Source: Luidia sarsii (Eukaryota; Echinodermata; Asteroidea; Paxillosida; Luidiidae). Taken from it: a stretch of DNA of 64,000 nucleotides. Below, in pieces: positions 54,301 to 58,450 of this stretch (within the stretch, counting starts at the first letter, position 1; each line of letters begins with the position of its first letter). The notes under the pieces were generated by a model. That model had not been told where the DNA came from. It saw only the letters and a program-made list of their open reading frames with translations, and ran no database searches. The stretch spans positions 14,313,020 to 14,377,019 of the forward strand of contig OX465102.1 of assembly GCA_949987565.1 (NCBI GenBank), read 5' to 3'. Both the position numbers and the translations under genes were made by a program.

Positions 54301-57300
54301 ACAGGAATGGTTGGCAGCTATGCTAATCATGAATGAGCACATTGGCATGACAATGCCTGTTACCACTGACACTGCTAACATACGCATATAGTGTGCATCG
54401 CATTGTCTCCATCCTGTAGACCCCTGTTACCCTCAAAGTGACCCAGCTTTTCAGGCTGGATTAAAGTAATGGCATCGGACAGACACACGGTGGACTCTAA
54501 AAAAAAATGGCAATACAAAACTTTGACTGGACAGGGATTTGAACGCAAGACCTCTAGTCTTGCATTCCAGCACTCTTACCATCCGAGCTACCCAGCCCCT
54601 TAGATGGGGGCCCTCCCAAATAGTCAACTAGTTCTTGCCAGGGTGGTAAATTTCAATCCCCCTGCTATGGAAGCTTCCTTTCTCTTATCCAATCGTTCAC
54701 TGGTCGCATTTTTTCCCCCCTTCTTCTCGCAGGTCCTGGACTTGGTCCAGTCCTACGTCTCCCTCCGCGTGCCCCTGTACGTCTCCAACGTGTACCACTC
54801 TCCGGCCAGCGTGGGCGGCTGGCAGCACTTTGACCAGTCTTCCAACCTCCAGCTGACCTTTGTCTACGACACCTCCGTCCTTTGGCAGAACGGTGTCGGA
54901 GCCCAGGCCGTCACGGACGATACTGTCACAGGTAAACCACCCTCCATGCAGCCACGGGTAACTCATAGACCGACGATAGTGGAAGTTTTTTTTTAAAGCA
55001 TGGGGCTGAACTGTGGGGGTGGTGTAATGGGCAAAGTTGAGTGCATGTCTCAGGTATACTAATGGGATTCGAACTAGCAACTTCTGCAATGTAGATGAAC
55101 GCTCTAATCATTCAACCATGGCACCTCCTCCCTAATTAGACGTGGCTAAAGGTTTTCTAATATCAGTCTCAAAATCTTGGGGGAAGAAAATTTGACTCAT
55201 TTGTTGCTTTCTTTTCAGGCTCTCTGTTCCCGACCAGCATGAGGATCGACGAGAACGGCCGCCTGGTGGTCAACTTCCGCACCGACGCCCAGTTCCGCGG
55301 TCTGTTCGTCCTGGACCACCCGGCCATGAGCACCTCATCCTCGGTCATCTCGGTGGACCGGCCCGACCTGACCTACAGCCTGAACCTGGTCCGATCGGAG
55401 CCCACCTTTGCTCAGCCTGAGCAGCTCTGGCAGTTTGTCTCCAACGTGGCCGTACGTATCACGCCCCCCCCCATCCCAATGCCATGACCTGTGAAATAAA
55501 CCTCCCAAATCAGCTTTTACCACAGAGCCCTAGCAGTTAGTAGCAACTTATCAAGCAGTTTAGTGAACGCCATAAAAATGGTTTACCACGGAAGTGCCTA
55601 AAGCCTGAAGTCTGGTACACCAAATCTGTAATGTGTGGATTCTAATTGAGTGTCATGCTTTTTCTACCCCTCCTCCTCCCATCCAGGTGTCTGACTACAG
55701 CGGCATGTACACCATCCGCCTGATTCCCTGCACCACGTCCCCGACCCAGGAGTACAGCCTGCCCGTCGTCTGCAACCCGCGCGACATCATCAACTTTGAC
55801 CTGCCCCTGCGCTTCCAGCAGGTCAGCGACCCCGTGCCGGCCGAGTTCAGCCTGAACACGCAGTTCATGCTGCTGGGCAAGGAGATGCTCTGGCTGTCCG
55901 ACGGCTCCATGGGCTTTGGCGAGGGAACCGACACTGCCTTCTCTCCTGGTGAGCTCCACTGCCCCCCCCCTCCCCTCCGCACCGCCACCTTGACAGAATG
56001 GCTTTGTACGCCATGTTACACCACTCCCCCCAAAACAATGGGATAGCATTGGGCTGCCGCCATTTTACCACCCTCCACAGAATTGAATTAGTTGAAGCCA
56101 CTGGCCACTATTTTACCGCTCCCAATACAGTGGGATGAATTGAAGCCCCCCCCCCTCTCTGCCATTATATCACTCCCAGTACAAGTCAACCGGTGCTCCA
56201 CTTGGTTGACTTGAAGCCATTGCATCATATCCACCTTACTGGTCAAAGCCCAGTAATCCTGCCTAAGCCGCTATCAAGAGAAAATTGTCAATGGCAACTT
56301 TTCCAAAAAATAAAACCCAAACAAACTATATAGTAGTGGAAAGAGTATGGAAGTTACTTTGTTTCTTGATGCAAGAGAATAAAACAAAATATAAACCATT
56401 TCAACACAACGGTGAATGGGATAGCACCATCATTTTCACAAACCTGAAAATAAACCACGAAATTTCACGTTGTTGGGCATTCGTAGCTTTTCTGCATCCT
56501 ACGGGAAATCCCGTAACTCGGCAGATGCATGTATGGATGAATATCTAATAATTTCTCTTTGCGCCCTTTCCTCCCACCTCCCCGCTCCACTCCACTCCCC
56601 TCTCCAGGTGACACCGTCTTTGGCCGCATCCACGTGGACCCTGTCCAGAACCTGGGCAGTGGCTTCAACCTGAACATCGAGAAGGTCTTCCTTTGCACTG
56701 GGCGCGATGGCTACATCCCCAAGTACAACCCTGGCAACGCGGAGTACGGCTGCGTGGCCGATTCCCCCAACCTTCTGTATGCCTTCAAGATCTTGGTGAG
56801 TACTGGGCGTGGGGAAGAAAAGCTCTCGAGAGACCAATTTGTCTTCTTCTTCTGGAGTCCTTTCTCTCAATTAAACCCAACCTAAGAGAAACTGGCGACC
56901 CCCCCGTTAGGTGTGAGTGTAGTATAGCCAGCTTGGGTACCAGGGATTAGGCTGAAGTTGGCATTCCAGGAAATGACCCATGGTTCTCTCCCACATTCAC
57001 ATACTGGCTACCAATATTTGTGAATTAGGCTTACAGGATTTTCACCTTGTTCAGCCAAGTTTCATATTTGTTTCCCTTTCAAACTTAATTCTCACTAGTC
57101 TTAAATTGAATTGGGTTTTTTTGGGGGGGGGGAATTTTTTTTTTCAAGAGACCAAACTTTGACTGGAACAGAATAAGACCCTTATCAGAAACTGGCATCT
57201 AGGTCTTCCCCCTGAGGTGTGAAGACAATAGCCCTAGCCGTAGCTCTGGGAGTATGATTGACTGACTTTGTGTGGTTTTTTTTGTGATGCAGGACCGTGG

Positions 57301-58450
57301 GGCACCAGACACCATCACTCCCCGATTCAGTGGCATTCCCTTCAACGCTGCCCTGGCTGTTGACGACAGCAACGCCCTGGACCTCGTCAGACAGACTGGC
57401 GCCGATGGCTTCAGACTCAGCAGCGATCCCCTCTTCCAGGTAAGGGGCCGGAAAAGATAGGAAAGAAAAAAAAAATCACCACTTGACTGCTTGATGGGTG
57501 CAGCACTGACCAGTTTGGAAGAGTCCACGATCTTCTGTAGCTACTACAGTTGCCGCCGCATATCCACGAATGTTATAGCTGAATGTTGGTCATATCAGCA
57601 TTCAGCTATAACGACGTTCCGCTGTACTTGGTACAAACTTGATGAAGATGGGACTAATAAATAGGACCAAGATGTGGCTGGTAGCGGGTCAGAAGCCACT
57701 GACAGTCCCTTTTCAGGCCTTATTCAATACTTTGTTTGGCAGTCTCCCTTTACAATGCATGCTCTGCTGGATGATAGCAGAGAGCATGTCTTGATACAAG
57801 GAATGACCCGGTTGCGATGACTACAATTGTTAAGTGAATCTGACTTTCCTAAAAAAAAAAAAAGGGTAGAGGGTATGACAGTTTGATCCTAGTTGGACCT
57901 TCCATTTTCATTGTGCGTTATTTTCAATTTGTTTCTCTGTTTTTGTTTTTCTGACCAGGTTTCTGCGGGTCGCCAGTGGTACCTGCACGCCATCTTCACC
58001 GTGCGCTCTAACGACAACAACAACATCGGCAAGCGCAGCGTGGAGCACCACAGCTTCGCCGCGGCGCCCGCCCCGCTCCGGGAGCGACGCGACACGCTCA
58101 GCGCCGTCTCCGGCGACGACAGCGACCTGGCCATGGGCGACGGCCGCGGCGCCAACATAAAGTGGCTGTCGCTGACCAGCAACGACCTGTCTGCCACGGA
58201 CATCGAGGACATTGAGCTGGACGGCAACCTGAACGGCGACAAGGGAGACGGCAAGGGCGGCAAGGGGCAGTTCCCCCTGGTGCCCGTGATTGTGGGCGCG
58301 GTGGCGCTGTGCATCGCCCTCGTGGTTGTCGCTCTGGTCGTCCGCCGCAAGCGCAGCGGGGGCACCAGGCCGGTCACAGTAGTGGCCAATGGCGGTGGGA
58401 GCAAGGTGGTTGCCAAGGGCAACTACATGGATGACAACACAGAAGTGTGA
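24191..58450 (+). CDS. FREM2: FRAS1-related extracellular matrix protein (FREM2/ECM3-like), 3' part of gene, 20 exons
   Basis: Type I membrane protein of the FRAS1/FREM family. In vertebrates these proteins form a basement-membrane complex holding epithelium to underlying mesenchyme; in sea urchin embryos the relative ECM3 is an extracellular matrix fibre component (family knowledge). Joined exons: 24191-24337, 25116-25346, 28272-28400, 30625-30876, 37380-37529, 41524-41733, 42710-42907, 45151-45315, 45804-45983, 50052-50185, 50561-50713, 50891-51067, 51771-52026, 53777-54111, 54733-54931, 55219-55451, 55687-55948, 56608-56795, 57293-57439, 57959-58450. They total 4,238 nt, which is a 2-nt codon remainder plus 1,412 codons including stop. 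Residues about 10-649 form five Calx-beta domains; 650-1290 the conserved FRAS1/FREM C-terminal ectodomain; 1355-1376 a transmembrane helix; 1377-1411 the tail ending TEV. The model enters in phase 1, so the N-terminus (signal peptide, CSPG repeats) is upstream of the window. FRAS1 shares this C-terminal plan, so the FREM2 assignment over FRAS1 rests on overall resemblance and is less certain than the family call. Confidence 0.93.
24371..24970. repeat. Intron 1 minisatellite, 104-105 bp unit, about 5.6 copies
   Basis: The unit starting gtgtggtccaccactggttg begins at 24371, 24476, 24581, 24685, 24789 and 24893, giving periods of 105, 105, 104, 104 and 104. Copies 1-3 share cttgaacccaaccc. Copies 4-6 share the one-base-shorter form ctggaaccaaccc and a cca-to-aca change, so the array falls into two homogenised blocks. 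It fills most of intron 1 (24338-25115). Confidence 0.97.
25116..25346 (+). CDS. FREM2: Exon 2: end of Calx-beta 1
   Basis: The acceptor (cctctctccag) ends at 25115 and the donor (g|gtgagc) starts at 25347. Both borders are phase 1 and residues 50-125 are encoded. The Calx-beta signature is clear: GTAIINEDF, then [15 protein letters not shown], and the acidic [10 protein letters not shown] strand, closing with a VRILDPED strand. In Calx-beta folds these acidic residues contribute to Ca2+ sites (family knowledge). Confidence 0.95.
25803..25879. repeat. Palindromic MITE-like element, family A
   Basis: The left arm starting agagggcctaatgtctcaat and the right arm ending attgaagtgtcagaccctct are imperfect reverse complements around a short loop near 25840. 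The flanking sequence downstream (gatttcattcagcaagcact) resembles the outer part of other copies. Related copies or half-copies lie at 3979, 15785, 40628, 49917, 53632, 57868 and 61780. Confidence 0.75.
27373..27409 (+). repeat. Short dispersed repeat, family D
   Basis: The stretch gaagacaatagctctcgccg followed by tagtagctctgg is repeated at 57221-57252 (gaagacaatagccctagccg, then tagctctgg). It is a fragment of an unidentified interspersed repeat. Confidence 0.5.
28272..28400 (+). CDS. FREM2: Exon 3: start of Calx-beta 2
   Basis: The acceptor (ttgctgtgcag) ends at 28271 and the donor (g|gtacag) starts at 28401. Both borders are phase 1 and residues 127-168 are encoded. It shows the first Calx-beta strands: [12 protein letters not shown], then [12 protein letters not shown]. 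The +4 to +6 donor context is weaker than in most other introns here. Confidence 0.93.
28401..30624. other. Intron 3
   Basis: About 2.2 kb with A/T and G homopolymers (for example around 28820-28838 and 29150-29167). I see no gene, clear mobile element or tandem array. Confidence 0.8.
30625..30876 (+). CDS. FREM2: Exon 4: end of Calx-beta 2, with long acidic insertion
   Basis: The acceptor (gacctgttgcag) ends at 30624 and the donor (g|gtgagt) starts at 30877. Both borders are phase 1 and residues 170-252 are encoded. The typical Gly-Thr-Ala turn is followed by a longer serine/proline and Asp-rich stretch ([13 protein letters not shown]) than in the other four domains. The domain then ends normally with [19 protein letters not shown]. 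This is the most acidic of the five Calx-beta units. Confidence 0.94.
30877..37379. other. Intron 4 (6.5 kb, longest intron in the visible part)
   Basis: AT-rich with homopolymers (for example a 16-18 base G run near 35608-35625). Its only structured element is the tRNA-like inverted repeat at 37181-37251, about 130 nt before exon 5. Open frames of up to 174 codons have no splice context or recognisable domain. Confidence 0.8.
37181..37251. repeat. Inverted pair of tRNA-like T-arm sequences (hairpin)
   Basis: cttgaacccaagacc at 37181-37195 is the exact reverse complement of ggtcttgggttcaag at 37237-37251, with 41 bases between. Each arm holds a box-B-like gggttcaag core, as in the tRNA-like repeats elsewhere in this gene. 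The interior (cacaccagcgcc) also resembles the anticodon-arm side of that family, so this looks like two head-to-head partial tRNA-like repeats. Confidence 0.7.
37380..37529 (+). CDS. FREM2: Exon 5: start of Calx-beta 3
   Basis: The acceptor (ctctccttgttgcag) ends at 37379 and the donor (g|gtaggt) starts at 37530. Both borders are phase 1 and residues 254-302 are encoded. Calx-beta strands A-B are evident: [15 protein letters not shown], then [20 protein letters not shown]. The Cys-poor, beta-rich composition matches the neighbouring domains. Confidence 0.94.
40628..40662 (+). repeat. Partial family A element (right arm)
   Basis: gaaaggccctgctaat followed by an aaatgtcagcc stretch matches the right arm of the palindromic family A. 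It is followed by a gagtcagtgagcacttt segment like the outer flank of other copies (40705-40721). Confidence 0.5.
41198..41416. mobile_element. MITE-like element, family B (about 219 bp)
   Basis: The left end (gggacaaatttcacaggtgc, then cgcttaagc) and the right end (gcttaagcaaattttggctc, then tatgaatttggcc) form imperfect terminal inverted repeats of about 30 bases built around cttaagc and (a)aattt. A second copy starts at 62888. It has no coding capacity, as expected for a non-autonomous element. Confidence 0.65.
41524..41733 (+). CDS. FREM2: Exon 6: end of Calx-beta 3
   Basis: The acceptor (cttgtttctgtag) ends at 41523 and the donor (t|gtgagt) starts at 41734. Both borders are phase 1 and residues 304-372 are encoded. 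It contains [18 protein letters not shown], then [11 protein letters not shown], and the [11 protein letters not shown] strand, ending in [10 protein letters not shown] with a candidate N-glycosylation site (Asn-Asp-Thr). Confidence 0.95.
41828..41940 (-). repeat. tRNA-like SINE, copy 1 (intron 6)
   Basis: On the minus strand, ggctggatagctcagatgg (box A) and gggttcaaat (box B) lie at tRNA spacing. The ends ggctgg and ccagtc can pair as an acceptor stem (41828-41898). A 5' leader of about 40 bases (41899-41940) is shared with the other copies. The anticodon loop is not standard, so this is a repeat rather than a tRNA gene. Confidence 0.75.
42710..42907 (+). CDS. FREM2: Exon 7: start of Calx-beta 4
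   Basis: The acceptor (tttgtctgtgcag) ends at 42709 and the donor (g|gtcagt) starts at 42908. Both borders are phase 1 and residues 374-438 are encoded. The strands [15 protein letters not shown] and [15 protein letters not shown] are followed by a Cys-containing [13 protein letters not shown] turn and a long VTFLPG strand, so the intron falls after the PG motif. The other domains break earlier. Confidence 0.95.
43961..43997. repeat. (CAC)n / poly-C microsatellite at SINE tail
   Basis: A C run is followed by about eight CAC units and ends where the tRNA-like repeat begins at 43998. Read in the SINE's own orientation it is a (GTG)n tail directly after ccagtc. Confidence 0.8.
43998..44105 (-). 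repeat. tRNA-like SINE, copy 2 (intron 7)
   Basis: On the minus strand the element shows the leader (tagttgactatttggcaagg at 44086-44105), ggctgg, and a box-B core gggttcaagtcc near its end, closing with ccagtc. The box A region is damaged (an extra aggaaaat stretch). Confidence 0.7.
44297..44392 (-). repeat. tRNA-like SINE, copy 3 (intron 7)
   Basis: On the minus strand the leader (actatttgggaaggcagc) precedes agctgga, and a box-B-like ggattcaattcc precedes the closing ccgg. It lies about 190 bases from copy 2 in the same orientation. It is more degraded than the others: box A is largely lost. Confidence 0.65.
45151..45315 (+). CDS. FREM2: Exon 8: end of Calx-beta 4
   Basis: The acceptor (ggttgtttttctag) ends at 45150 and the donor (a|gtatgt) starts at 45316. 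Both borders are phase 1 and residues 440-493 are encoded. It carries [20 protein letters not shown], the classic Calx-beta acidic strand pair. A closing strand with Asn-Glu-Thr (candidate glycosylation) and VVHDVGD follows. Confidence 0.95.
45316..45803. other. Intron 8
   Basis: 488 bases, AT-rich. I see no repeat or gene in it. Confidence 0.8.
45804..45983 (+). CDS. FREM2: Exon 9: start of Calx-beta 5
   Basis: The acceptor (ctctctactttag) ends at 45803 and the donor (c|gtacgt) starts at 45984. Both borders are phase 1 and residues 495-553 are encoded. The strands [14 protein letters not shown] and [17 protein letters not shown] are followed by [18 protein letters not shown], a well-preserved Calx-beta turn with the DGSA-SG-DY pattern typical of the last domain in FREM-type proteins. 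Confidence 0.96.
45984..50051. other. Intron 9
   Basis: About 4.1 kb of homopolymer-rich sequence with CT-rich stretches near 46800-46900 and C runs at 49550-49605. A family A right-arm fragment (49917-49956) lies just before exon 10. I see no gene; the 157-codon minus-strand frame at 48300-48773 looks random. Confidence 0.8.
49917..49956 (+). repeat. Partial family A element near exon 10 acceptor
   Basis: tttttctcaaaggtattgct followed by gggattgaaatgtcaggccc matches the family A right arm. The outer flank (ttttcactctgtttagtcag, then taagcagtctga) continues to about 50003, so the element ends about 50 bases before the exon 10 acceptor. Confidence 0.6.
50052..50185 (+). CDS. FREM2: Exon 10: middle of Calx-beta 5
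   Basis: The acceptor (ttggatgattacag) has a weak pyrimidine tract and ends at 50051; the donor (g|gtaaat) starts at 50186. It enters in phase 1 and leaves in phase 0, encoding residues 555-598: [19 protein letters not shown], then the [20 protein letters not shown] strand. Asn-Val-Thr is a candidate glycosylation site. This is the exon at which the gene's intron phase changes. Confidence 0.94.
50186..50560. other. Intron 10
   Basis: 375 bases. It contains the only plus-strand copy of the tRNA-like SINE (50409-50512) and a T run of about 17 bases near 50330. Confidence 0.85.
50409..50512 (+). repeat. tRNA-like SINE, copy 4 (intron 10, same strand as gene)
   Basis: The leader (taattggctattagggaagg to aag, 50409-50440) is followed by a 72-nt tRNA-like body (50441-50512). 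The ends ggctgg/ccagtc can pair, the D-arm gctc...gagc pairs, and the T-arm tcggg/cccgg encloses ctcaagt. The anticodon region (ctgg...ccag around a 9-base loop) does not make a normal 7-base loop. The best-preserved cloverleaf of the family, but still a repeat by context. Confidence 0.75.
50561..50713 (+). CDS. FREM2: Exon 11: last strands of Calx-beta 5
   Basis: The acceptor (gttattgttttttag) ends at 50560 and the donor (a|gtaagt) starts at 50714. It has phase 0 at both ends and 51 codons (residues 599-649). It encodes [18 protein letters not shown] and [20 protein letters not shown], leading to PVVCVT. The Cys near the end opens the Cys-containing region of the C-terminal ectodomain. Confidence 0.95.
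50891..51067 (+). CDS. FREM2: Exon 12: start of conserved FRAS1/FREM C-terminal ectodomain
   Basis: The acceptor (tcctccccgtaacag) ends at 50890 and the donor (g|gtgagt) starts at 51068. It has phase 0 at both ends and 59 codons (residues 650-708). Two cysteines (CNPKHPDY and [11 protein letters not shown]) flank a candidate Asn-Asp-Thr glycosylation site, followed by FRWLVSAPT and a [14 protein letters not shown] stretch. This segment after the last Calx-beta is typical of FRAS1/FREM2 proteins. Confidence 0.95.
51320..51689. repeat. Intron 12 minisatellite, 61-64 bp unit, 6 copies
   Basis: Units beginning t(g/a)gctat start at 51321, 51385, 51446, 51507, 51568 and 51629, giving periods of 64, 61, 61, 61 and 61. 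The repeat core is gtgctacacaaaccagaact. Copies 3 and 5 are nearly alike and differ from copies 2, 4 and 6 (tattttca against tctttaca), hinting at expansion by a two-unit block. It fills about half of intron 12 (51068-51770), 80 bases before exon 13. Confidence 0.96.
51771..52026 (+). CDS. FREM2: Exon 13: C-terminal ectodomain
   Basis: The acceptor (ctctgtgccgacacag) has a purine-interrupted tract and ends at 51770; the donor (g|gtacgg) starts at 52027. It enters in phase 0 and leaves in phase 1, encoding residues 709-793. It contains [20 protein letters not shown], then [15 protein letters not shown] and a Cys-containing EEGICLPRL stretch, ending in [10 protein letters not shown]. Codon third positions are strongly G/C. 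Confidence 0.95.
52033..52062. repeat. (TTC)n tract with decoy acceptor just inside intron 13
   Basis: About seven TTC units run from 52035 into ttttcttcag, which ends at 52062. This is a perfect pyrimidine-tract/AG acceptor signal only 35 bases after the donor. No frame-compatible coding follows it because the minisatellite starts at 52081. Confidence 0.8.
52081..53312. repeat. Intron 13 minisatellite, 77 bp unit, 16 copies
   Basis: Units starting gcaagctagccttcccaaaa begin at 52081, 52158, 52235 and so on to 53236, exactly 15 steps of 77 bases plus a diverged last copy. Variation is limited to a few sites: ctgaattc against ctaaattc or ctaaaatc, ctcgg against cttgg, and catcac against cattac. 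Each unit also carries atgaatattaaagaaaagca. No spacers separate units, so it is a minisatellite, not a CRISPR array. Confidence 0.98.
53313..53776. other. Intron 13, distal part
   Basis: About 460 bases after the minisatellite. A family A left-arm fragment (53632-53676) is preceded by its outer flank (aactgctcactgactaaaat, about 53578-53597). No other feature is visible. Confidence 0.75.
53632..53676 (+). repeat. Partial family A element (left arm) near exon 14 acceptor
   Basis: agagggcctgacgtctcgat followed by cctagcaggagcttt matches the left arm of family A. The matching right arm is missing. Its end lies about 100 bases before exon 14. Confidence 0.65.
53777..54111 (+). CDS. FREM2: Exon 14: C-terminal ectodomain core
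   Basis: The acceptor (ttctcggctcgcgcag) ends at 53776 and the donor (g|gtcagt) starts at 54112. It enters in phase 1 and leaves in phase 0, encoding residues 795-905. It carries the strongest family signature in the window: [13 protein letters not shown], then [28 protein letters not shown] and IGTDGQ. Three cysteines are present. This is the longest internal exon and is very GC-rich. Confidence 0.97.
54112..54732. other. Intron 14
   Basis: 621 bases. It contains a minus-strand tRNA-like SINE (54525-54640). The exon 14 frame reads through into a short tail and stops. Confidence 0.8.
54525..54640 (-). repeat. tRNA-like SINE, copy 5 (intron 14)
   Basis: On the minus strand: leader (gttgactatttgggagggcc), ggctgggtagctcggatgg (box A), box-B-like gcgttcaaatcc, closing ccagtc. 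The acceptor-stem ends pair as in copies 1 and 4. The leader continues to the shared ccaccctggcaagaac stretch also seen beside copy 1. Confidence 0.75.
54733..54931 (+). CDS. FREM2: Exon 15: C-terminal ectodomain
   Basis: The acceptor (ccccccttcttctcgcag) ends at 54732 and the donor (g|gtaaac) starts at 54932. It enters in phase 0 and leaves in phase 1, encoding residues 906-971. [19 protein letters not shown], then [14 protein letters not shown] and [16 protein letters not shown] are highly characteristic of FRAS1/FREM2. Confidence 0.96.
55053..55129 (-). repeat. Second type of tRNA-like repeat (intron 15)
   Basis: On the minus strand a box-A-like ggttgaatgattagagc and a box-B-like agttcgaatccc lie at tRNA spacing within about 77 bases. 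The acceptor ends pair only at their outermost GG/CC, and the leader of the other family is absent. It is probably a pseudogene or a different SINE. Confidence 0.5.
55219..55451 (+). CDS. FREM2: Exon 16: C-terminal ectodomain
   Basis: The acceptor (ttgctttcttttcag) ends at 55218 and the donor (c|gtacgt) starts at 55452. It enters in phase 1 and leaves in phase 0, encoding residues 973-1049. [19 protein letters not shown], then [15 protein letters not shown] and [19 protein letters not shown] form the predicted beta-rich continuation of the conserved region. It has no cysteines. Confidence 0.96.
55687..55948 (+). CDS. FREM2: Exon 17: C-terminal ectodomain
   Basis: The acceptor (cctcctcccatccag) ends at 55686 and the donor (g|gtgagc) starts at 55949. 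It enters in phase 0 and leaves in phase 1, encoding residues 1050-1136. [20 protein letters not shown], then [19 protein letters not shown] and [15 protein letters not shown] are family hallmarks, ending in [15 protein letters not shown]. Two cysteines probably pair. Confidence 0.97.
55949..56607. other. Intron 17
   Basis: 659 bases. C-rich runs (about 55970, 56148) and repeated short ccactccc/ttttacc phrases occur in its first 250 bases. No gene or clear mobile element. Confidence 0.75.
56608..56795 (+). CDS. FREM2: Exon 18: C-terminal ectodomain
   Basis: The acceptor (ctccactcccctctccag) ends at 56607 and the donor (g|gtgagt) starts at 56796. It enters in phase 1 and leaves in phase 0, encoding residues 1138-1199. 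[14 protein letters not shown], then [20 protein letters not shown] and [18 protein letters not shown] are strongly family-specific, with two cysteines. Confidence 0.97.
56796..57292. other. Intron 18
   Basis: 497 bases. It holds a G run and T/A runs near 57115-57145 and a family D repeat fragment (57221-57252) shared with intron 2. I see nothing else. Confidence 0.75.
57221..57252 (+). repeat. Short dispersed repeat, family D (intron 18)
   Basis: gaagacaatagccctagccg followed by tagctctgg matches 27373-27409 apart from two substitutions and a three-base gap. It ends about 40 bases before exon 19. Confidence 0.5.
57293..57439 (+). CDS. FREM2: Exon 19: C-terminal ectodomain
   Basis: The acceptor (tttttttgtgatgcag) ends at 57292 and the donor (g|gtaagg) starts at 57440. 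It has phase 0 at both ends and 49 codons (residues 1200-1248). [20 protein letters not shown], then [20 protein letters not shown] and SSDPLFQ fit the region just before the membrane-proximal segment in FRAS1/FREM2. Confidence 0.95.
57547..57624. mobile_element. 78-bp TA-flanked mini inverted-repeat element (intron 19)
   Basis: The inner arms gttatagctgaatg (57572-57585) and cattcagctataac (57599-57612) are perfect reverse complements around a 13-base loop. The outer ends start CAGttgccg and end acgttccgCTG, and the whole is flanked by TA at 57545-57546 and 57625-57626. TA duplication with CAG...CTG ends is the pattern of Tc1/mariner and pogo-type non-autonomous elements (family knowledge). 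It is too short to encode anything. Confidence 0.65.
57868..57905 (+). repeat. Partial family A element (left arm) near exon 20 acceptor
   Basis: agagggtatgacagtttgat followed by cctagttggaccttc matches the family A left arm. It ends about 54 bases before the last exon, where a branch point would lie. Confidence 0.6.
57959..58450 (+). CDS. FREM2: Exon 20: membrane-proximal region, transmembrane helix, cytoplasmic tail and stop
   Basis: The acceptor (tttttctgaccag) ends at 57958. The exon enters in phase 0 and has 163 codons (residues 1249-1411), then TGA at 58448. It starts with [18 protein letters not shown] and [10 protein letters not shown], conserved in the family. A basic RERR site (58079-58090) fits the proprotein-convertase consensus. 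Next comes a Gly/Asp-rich linker ([16 protein letters not shown]), then a 22-residue hydrophobic helix (58277-58342) stopped by RRKR. The 35-residue tail ends in Thr-Glu-Val (58439-58447), a class I PDZ ligand; vertebrate FRAS1/FREM proteins bind the PDZ adaptor GRIP1. The linker is lineage-variable and very GC-rich. Confidence 0.96.
   Translation, partial: VSAGRQWYLHAIFTVRSNDNNNIGKRSVEHHSFAAAPAPLRERRDTLSAVSGDDSDLAMGDGRGANIKWLSLTSNDLSATDIEDIELDGNLNGDKGDGKGGKGQFPLVPVIVGAVALCIALVVVALVVRRKRSGGTRPVTVVANGGGSKVVAKGNYMDDNTEV
58079..58090 (+). other. Candidate furin-type cleavage site (RERR) in the ectodomain
   Basis: The codons cgg gag cga cgc encode Arg-Glu-Arg-Arg, matching R-X-K/R-R, about 62 residues before the transmembrane helix. 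Shedding of FRAS1/FREM ectodomains by proprotein convertases is known in vertebrates. Use of this site here is inference. Confidence 0.6.

Noticed and set aside
57889..58422. 177-codon open frame on the minus strand opposite the last exon
   Set aside because: It mirrors the GC-rich coding exon 20. The Leu/Pro/Ser/Arg/Thr-rich composition is what the complement of that exon produces, and there is no independent support.
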